A stretch of DNA of 64,000 nucleotides from JALHMQ01 sp020248785 (GTDB taxonomy: Bacteria; Pseudomonadota; Gammaproteobacteria; Burkholderiales; Burkholderiaceae_F). This document shows positions 62,107-64,000 of this stretch, piece after piece. The DNA is taken from the NCBI GenBank assembly GCA_046343415.1, contig JBKDNL010000117.1, positions 24,108 through 88,107 on the forward strand. Direction: 5' to 3'. The notes beneath the pieces were generated by a model, which did no database searches, had not been told where the DNA came from, and saw nothing but the letters and a program-made list of their open reading frames with translations. The position numbers and the translations under genes are program-made. Each line of letters opens with the position of its first letter. Within the stretch, counting starts at the first letter, position 1.

Positions 62107-62403
62107 ATGACTGAAGCCAGTAGGAATTCAGACGAAGAAGTGCGCGGTATGAAAGGCGACGCCTCATGTACGGCTGCGACCGCCACGAACGCAGGCGATT
62201 TCGCCGAGGTAGCGGGCGGTAGTTCCTGCCTAGCAGGAGTCGGCTTTGGCGTCGTGGGAGGAGGCATCGCAGGGTCTGGCGGCGGGGTTGGTGGTGCCGT
62301 ACTTGGTGTAATCGGCGGCGGTATTGCCGGCATGTCAGGCTGTAGCATGTCAGGCGGAAGCGCAAGCGGGCCTGGCATGATCGGCGACATCATCGCAGCA
62401 TAA
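62107..62403 (+). CDS. Double-glycine leader peptide 3, Gly-rich bacteriocin-like
   Basis: The 98-residue peptide has a long leader ending in DFAEVAGG (GG at residues 37-38). The core of about 60 residues is a glycine-zipper-like stretch (GFGVVGGGIAGSGGGVGGAV) with two cysteines in SSCLAGVG and MSGCSMSGG. This is the composition of pore-forming class II microcins and two-peptide bacteriocins. CAGGAGA precedes the ATG. Base use is less GC-rich than in chromosomal genes. It is the third peptide gene in a row. Confidence 0.75.
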   Translation: MTEASRNSDEEVRGMKGDASCTAATATNAGDFAEVAGGSSCLAGVGFGVVGGGIAGSGGGVGGAVLGVIGGGIAGMSGCSMSGGSASGPGMIGDIIAA

Positions 62404-62418
62404 TCGCGACAGAAAGAC

Positions 62419-62446
62419 AGTCCAAGGCGGTCAGCCGCCTTGGACT
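62419..62446. terminator. Hairpin between peptide 3 and the TraB-like gene
   Basis: A perfect 12-bp stem (62419-62430 with 62435-62446) with loop TCAG lies 15 bases after the peptide 3 stop. No T tract follows, so it may be a partial terminator or a processing signal that sets a lower level for the downstream gene. It spans the in-frame TTG at 62440, which is therefore an unlikely start. Confidence 0.65.
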
Positions 62447-62460
62447 ACGGGAATCTCGAC

Positions 62461-63387
62461 GTGCGAAAAGGTATTACCTTCTTGGCTGTTTTGGTCGCGG
62501 GCGTCTGTGTGCTTTCGGCTTGCGGTCAGCTCAGCCCCGCCACTGGCGTCTACTGGGAAATGGAGTCAGCATCTACCCGAGTAGTGCTAGTTCCAACCCA
62601 CCATGCTGCCAAAGTAGCACCACGGCGGCTAAGCGCGGCATTGACTGAAAGACTGCTACGAGCAGACGTCCTGTTTGTGGAGATAGACGTGCTCAATGTT
62701 ACGAGTCACGATCGCATCAAGGAGTGTCGTGCTCGGTCGGTTGACGTCCCGTCGAAAGCTGTCACCTCTGTCCTTCGCTCCAAACTTGCCGCAGCTGTTC
62801 CAGAGTTCAAAGTCGCCGAAAGCATGGAGCAACTCCAAATTACCACCGCCATCAATGCCCTTGGAATACTGTCCCAAAAAAAAGCTGCAATCAGTCCCGA
62901 ACACGGGACCGACCTGCAATTGATCGAGTTTGCCAAAAGAAACGATCGTCCCGTGCGGGGCTTGGAGGACCCATGCGATCAGTTCGCAGCCTTCAGCCGA
63001 GCGAGCCTCGCCTTCGACGAAAATGCGCTCGAGGACACCTTGCGCTTTCATCTCGATGATGCAATGTCGCATCTAGTCAAGCAAGTAGAGCGCGGTTGGA
63101 GTGCAGGCGATTGGACGGCGATTGAGTGTGCCTATGTCCGCGCTGAAGAGCGATATTCGAGCCTAAAGAAGACCGAGTTTCTCAGCAGCTACGAGCGGAA
63201 CGCTGCACTGGCGGAAGCCATAGCCCAGGGGGCCCGGAATCACGCTACGGTATTCGTTGCCATCGGTGCACTGCACTTTATCGGCGAAAGTAGCGTGTTG
63301 CGGCGTCTTGAGAACATGGGCTACCGTAAGATCGGCGGCCCGGAAAGCCGGCCACAGGCCTGCAAGCTCGTGAAACTTATGAGATAA
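62461..63387 (+). CDS. TraB/PrgY/GumN family lipoprotein
   Basis: The 308-residue protein starts MRKGITFLAVLVAGVCVLSA with lipobox LSAC, so it is an anchored lipoprotein. Family hallmarks are VVLVPTHHAAK near the N-terminus, ADVLFVEIDVLN and the C-terminal GALHFIGESSVLRRLENMGY. TraB/PrgY/GumN and Tiki proteins are proposed metal-dependent peptidases; PrgY lowers pheromone signalling in Enterococcus plasmids. The GTG at 62461 was chosen because the signal peptide starts there. It directly follows the peptide genes, so a role in handling or blocking those peptides is suggested but unproven. Confidence 0.8.
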   Translation: MRKGITFLAVLVAGVCVLSACGQLSPATGVYWEMESASTRVVLVPTHHAAKVAPRRLSAALTERLLRADVLFVEIDVLNVTSHDRIKECRARSVDVPSKAVTSVLRSKLAAAVPEFKVAESMEQLQITTAINALGILSQKKAAISPEHGTDLQLIEFAKRNDRPVRGLEDPCDQFAAFSRASLAFDENALEDTLRFHLDDAMSHLVKQVERGWSAGDWTAIECAYVRAEERYSSLKKTEFLSSYERNAALAEAIAQGARNHATVFVAIGALHFIGESSVLRRLENMGYRKIGGPESRPQACKLVKLMR

Positions 63388-63415
63388 CGGCTCAATGGAG
63401 AAGAGGGGTGCGCGC

Positions 63416-63679
63416 ATGAAGTCCGACAAAAGCTCGAGAAGCCACTCTGGCCCATGGGAGCGGTCGCTCCTTTCGATCAGCCTCCCACTGTGGGCAGCCG
63501 CGCAGTTTGCCCAGTTCCTAGGGTGCCTGTTCTTCATTGAGCTAGCGCTTGCTGCGTTAGGTAAGGAGCCGCATATCTTCTCTGCGAATCCGTGGTTTCC
63601 GCTCCTTGGAGCGACCTTTTACGTCACTTGTGCTGTAGCCATCGCAGTTTTCCGCGTGCGGAGGTTACGCAGGCTTTGA
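63416..63679 (+). CDS. Small two-helix membrane protein downstream of traB-like gene
   Basis: The 87-residue protein (from ATG 63416; ATG 63395 would add 7) has a charged Ser/Lys-rich N-terminus and two hydrophobic segments (about residues 22-42 and 55-75), and ends in VRRLRRL. Bacteriocin immunity proteins often have this small helical form, but no family signature was seen. AAGAGGGG precedes the ATG by 8 bases. It lies 28 bases after the TraB-like gene, and base use is AT-rich like that gene. Confidence 0.6.
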   Translation: MKSDKSSRSHSGPWERSLLSISLPLWAAAQFAQFLGCLFFIELALAALGKEPHIFSANPWFPLLGATFYVTCAVAIAVFRVRRLRRL

Positions 63680-63769
63680 AGTCGTATGGGAGATTGCTCT
63701 CCCAGTGGTCCGAAGTGTTCGACCCTAAAGTTTGACAGGAGATATCCACATCAAAAGCTAGCTAATGCT

Positions 63770-64000
63770 GCAATACTGTTCGTTTAGCCTGTTTTTCGGC
63801 ACACTGCGCTCATTCCGTAGCGGGAGCCGGGGATGGCGCGGACCAAGGCGGTACTGGGTAGTGGAGCGCGGCTGGCCGATTACCTGAGCGCGAGTCTGTT
63901 GGCGCGCGTGGTGCCGGCCGCGCAGGTGCATGCGGTGCTGGACGAGCATGGCTGCAACACCCAGCGCGTGCGCGGCTTTCCGGCAGTGGCGGGCGTGTAC
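63770..64000. mobile_element. Left part of an IS4-type insertion sequence, boundary unresolved
   Basis: The transposase start at 63833 implies that the element begins upstream of it, within about 60 bases. The right end is outside the window, so terminal repeats cannot be checked and the start given is approximate. Confidence 0.5.
63833..64000 (+). CDS. IS4 family transposase, N-terminal fragment
   Basis: The frame runs off the window after 56 codons. It starts MARTKAVLGSGARLADYLSA and continues through DEHGCNTQRVRGFPAVAGVY, a conserved N-terminus of IS4-type transposases in betaproteobacteria. The catalytic DDE residues lie beyond the window. The ATG at 63833 follows GGGAGCCGGGG. GC-rich base use contrasts with the AT-rich genes just upstream. 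Confidence 0.8.
   Translation, partial: MARTKAVLGSGARLADYLSASLLARVVPAAQVHAVLDEHGCNTQRVRGFPAVAGVY

Overview
The window looks like a stretch of a GC-rich betaproteobacterial chromosome, probably Burkholderiales. The evidence is a tripartite tricarboxylate (Tct) transporter with a Bug-type receptor beside a class III CoA-transferase, a TRAP transporter, GTP-type PEP carboxykinase, a ubiE-ubiJ-ubiB cluster, and the mnmG-rsmG-parA-parB-atp block with a perfect parS site. That block normally lies near the replication origin.

Layout. 1-3067: TRAP dicarboxylate-type transporter (dctP end, dctQ, dctM with a coding minisatellite). 3265-4802: TerB-like and TerC genes. 5092-9837: ubiquinone genes ubiB, ubiJ and ubiE, with a Tim44-domain gene between ubiE and ubiJ and a DUF971 gene upstream. 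9896-19002: type IV pilus minor pilin operon fimT-pilV-pilW-pilX-pilY1-pilE; PilY1 is very large and carries a cysteine-rich repeat block. 19273-21032: a divergent FimT/GspH pseudopilin, tRNA-Arg(CCG) and a diheme cytochrome c. 21106-24867: priA, a spacer with DnaA-box-like sites, hemE, and a 52-residue secreted protein. 25067-27223: TonB-dependent receptor. 27579-35024: F1Fo ATP synthase operon atpIBEFHAGD-C, with a small lipoprotein gene inserted between atpD and atpC. 35215-42342: a small conserved gene, parB, parA, a LysE exporter, lipocalin, rsmG, a divergent AI-2E family permease, mnmG, then parS. 42512-52000: an AsmA-like protein, an iron-type alcohol dehydrogenase, a secreted protein, a methyltransferase, PEP carboxykinase, a TetR regulator and a cold shock protein. 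52251-60074: one minus-strand run with CoA-transferase, tctC-tctB-tctA, a frameshifted lipoprotein hydrolase, an AbrB-family permease and an NAD(P)-binding epimerase-like protein. A roughly 250-bp MITE-like element occurs twice, at 50538-50805 and 57009-57260; the second copy sits inside the tct operon.

60295-64000 looks like an accessory region. It holds a DUF2857-like gene with a 12-G run and an unknown divergent gene. These are followed by three consecutive short genes encoding double-glycine-leader (bacteriocin- or microcin-like) peptides, a hairpin, a TraB/PrgY/GumN-family lipoprotein and a small two-helix membrane protein. The 5' end of an IS4-type transposase runs off the window. The genes from about 62100 to 63700 are visibly richer in A and T than the rest. 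The peptides plus the TraB-family lipoprotein are the best candidate here for an undescribed system: TraB/PrgY proteins limit peptide-pheromone signals in Gram-positive plasmids, so a role in peptide processing or self-protection is plausible but is inference.
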